Positions 62,508-64,000 of a DNA stretch of 64,000 nucleotides are shown one piece after another. The position numbers were made by a program, and so were the translations under genes. Origin of the DNA: Cristatella mucedo (Eukaryota > Bryozoa > Phylactolaemata > Cristatellidae); contig WPIO01000043.1 in NCBI GenBank assembly GCA_009760855.2, positions 806,001 to 870,000 of the forward strand, written 5' to 3'. How positions within the stretch are numbered: the first letter of the stretch is position 1; every line of letters begins with the position of its first letter. The notes beneath the pieces were generated by a model. That model had not been told where the DNA came from. It worked only from the letters and a program-made list of their open reading frames with translations, and did no database searches.

Positions 62508-62610
62508 TCAGCTTATTCAGCAGCCTTATTTGCATAGCTAAAGTAGAGGCTTTATGGCTTTCCCTGCCACTTGAAGTGGGCAATAAAGAGAAACCGACTG
62601 TAACTGTGAA
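62508..62610 (-). mobile_element. SINE-A 3' part
   Basis: TTATTCAGCAGCCTTATTTGC, ATAGCTAAAGTAGAGGC, then TTATGGCTTTCCCTGCCACTT: the minus-strand SINE-A end, diverged; the head is lost. Confidence 0.5.
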
Positions 62611-62619
62611 GCAATAGTA

Positions 62620-63528
62620 ACAATAATAATAATAATAATGCACTTGATAAAGCGCCCTCAGAGAGCGTAATCTATTTCTAGGTGCCTTACATTTGCTGCA
62701 AAGGAAAAAGCAATTAAATGGTAAGTAAAATCATACTTGAAAAACAAACAAAATAAATTTTATGGTTAAGGGTGACATGCACAGGGTCAGCATGCAAATG
62801 TGGTTAGTGGCAGCATGCACAGTGTCAGCACGCATAAGCACATCAAGGACGAATCACAGGGACCCACTAAATGCTGTCCTAAATAGGTGTATTTTTAAGT
62901 TCCTTTTAAATGTGGCCAGGTCACGGGATTTTCTGAAGCAAGACGGGAGGGAGATCCGGGCTTTGGGAGCATACAAACTAAATGCACGGTCTCCAAAGGA
63001 TTTGAGGTTTGTATTGGTAAACTGTTGGATTCCGAAAAGCAGGTGGTACGATGCTTGGCCTGGTGGGAGAGAAGATCTGAGAGATAGGCTGGAGCCAGAG
63101 AATGAAGGGACCCAAAAGTGAGCGACAAAACCTTGAAGTCAATCCGTTGCTTTACTTATAGCCAGTGCAGGTCGGCGAGAAGTGGAGTAATGTGGCAACT
63201 GCGACGCTCACGACAGACAAGCCTAGCTGCAGAGTTTTGCACCAGCTGCAATCGCTTGATCGCACATGCTGGTAGGCCAGTAAGCAGTGAGTTGCAGAAG
63301 TCGAGACGGGATGTCACGAATGCACGGACCAACTTGGACATGGTATGCTTGTCTAAACGAGCCCGAATTCTAGCAATGTTACGAAGCTAAAAATAGGCAG
63401 ATTTGACTGTGGAGCTGATGTGGTCGTCTAACGAGAGGTCGCTTTGGAATATGACACATAGATTTCGAGCTGATTCGACAGGAGATATGCTGGCAGAGCC
63501 AATTTTGAGCGTCAGCCTTCCCAGTTTT
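62620..63528 (-). mobile_element. LINE-A 3' half, minus strand
   Basis: (ATT)n tail at 62622-62640, 3' UTR, then C-terminal coding pieces (LHSLAPAYLSDLLSHQAK at 62895-63128, RLDFCNSLLTGLPACAI at 63156-63341). It ends at about 63528 within the LTLKIGSASISPVES region. Confidence 0.85.
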
Positions 63529-63529
63529 A

Positions 63530-64000
63530 AAAAGAATATCAGCTAAAGGCACTGTCTCAAAATTATTTGCTTGAGGTTAATTAGGGGCAAGGTTAAGTGA
63601 CTTGAGTGAGAAGAGCCCGGTGGTAAGATTTACGAATCTGAGCTCACTATTGTTTCGGATTCGTTGGCTGAAGAGAATTTGAGATCTAAGTGTGAGTCAC
63701 CATGATTAATTTAGCAACGTGACAGGCCATGAACGCTCTGCTTTAAATCAGCAGTGCTTGTAAAATGGTCCTTATGAACAGTAAAATATGCACTCCGATA
63801 TTCGACAGAAAGTCTCTATCTGTTCTGCCACCACACGACGTATTTAAGCCTCTGGGCAGGTCCAATGAAATGGATTGGGAAATCTTCACGACGAATCAAA
63901 TCTAGTTAATGCAACCAGCACACTGTTCCCTCATCGACGAGGTGAATGTATTGGAAGACTGTTTTGTAAGGATTGAAATTAATGCCGATGCGACTGGCAC
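63530..64000. other. No gene recognised
   Basis: AT-leaning host DNA to the window end. Confidence 0.4.

Overview
This window looks like nuclear DNA of an animal (metazoan, probably an aquatic invertebrate; I cannot name the phylum). Evidence: spliced genes with GT-AG introns for two animal membrane proteins, dense non-LTR retrotransposons and tRNA-derived SINEs, a hAT transposon, and long (GA)n, (CA)n and (AT)n microsatellites.

Positions 1-8.8 kb hold one end of an AT-rich integrated double-stranded DNA virus of the adintovirus / Maverick-Polinton type, seen as a decayed copy. Its left part lies outside the window. Going right: the start of the double jelly-roll major capsid protein, a coiled-coil protein, two tandem penton-like proteins, a long coiled-coil protein and the packaging ATPase (all minus strand). 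Then come three plus-strand genes (zinc-ribbon protein, adenain-type protease, unknown protein), and again on the minus strand a phospholipase-A2-like minor capsid protein and the N-terminal half of a protein-primed DNA polymerase. Most genes have a TATATAG-like motif 1-8 bases before the ATG. Five or six genes are broken, mostly by single-base slips, several of them at A runs. A deletion removes the polymerase palm and the start of the phospholipase gene. Base composition switches abruptly at about 8.82 kb, next to a block of inverted and direct repeats.

From 8.8 kb to the end the DNA is host, more GC-rich and heavily interspersed. Three host genes can be supported. (1) A BRI3-like small membrane protein on the plus strand, two exons (17092-17154 and 20964-21095). 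(2) A single-pass membrane protein of unknown family on the minus strand, two exons (30420-30664 and 29453-30242). (3) A tyrosylprotein sulfotransferase on the minus strand, three exons (45894-46076, 40764-41392, 39455-39686) with exact phase agreement.

The rest is mostly mobile DNA. LINE-A (L2/CR1-like, with an APE-type endonuclease and (ATT)n tails) has many copies. LINE-B is a related family with one intact 495-codon reverse transcriptase frame at 47.8 kb. SINE-A and SINE-B are tRNA-derived; SINE-B shares its 3' end with LINE-A. There is a hAT relic with a recognisable left terminus at 36171, a pogo-type transposase relic at 22.4 kb, and a small non-autonomous LTR retrotransposon at 59143-61137. 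That last element has TG...CA ends, a GTTTT target-site duplication and two overlapping frames, and it sits inside a LINE-A copy. A 360-bp array of CCCTAAA-type (plant-type telomeric) repeats abuts the broken 3' end of the hAT relic.

The best candidates for something undescribed are the virus relic with its paired penton-like genes, PLA2 gene and uniform start-proximal promoter motif, and the non-autonomous LTR element with its stop-start overlapping repeat protein.
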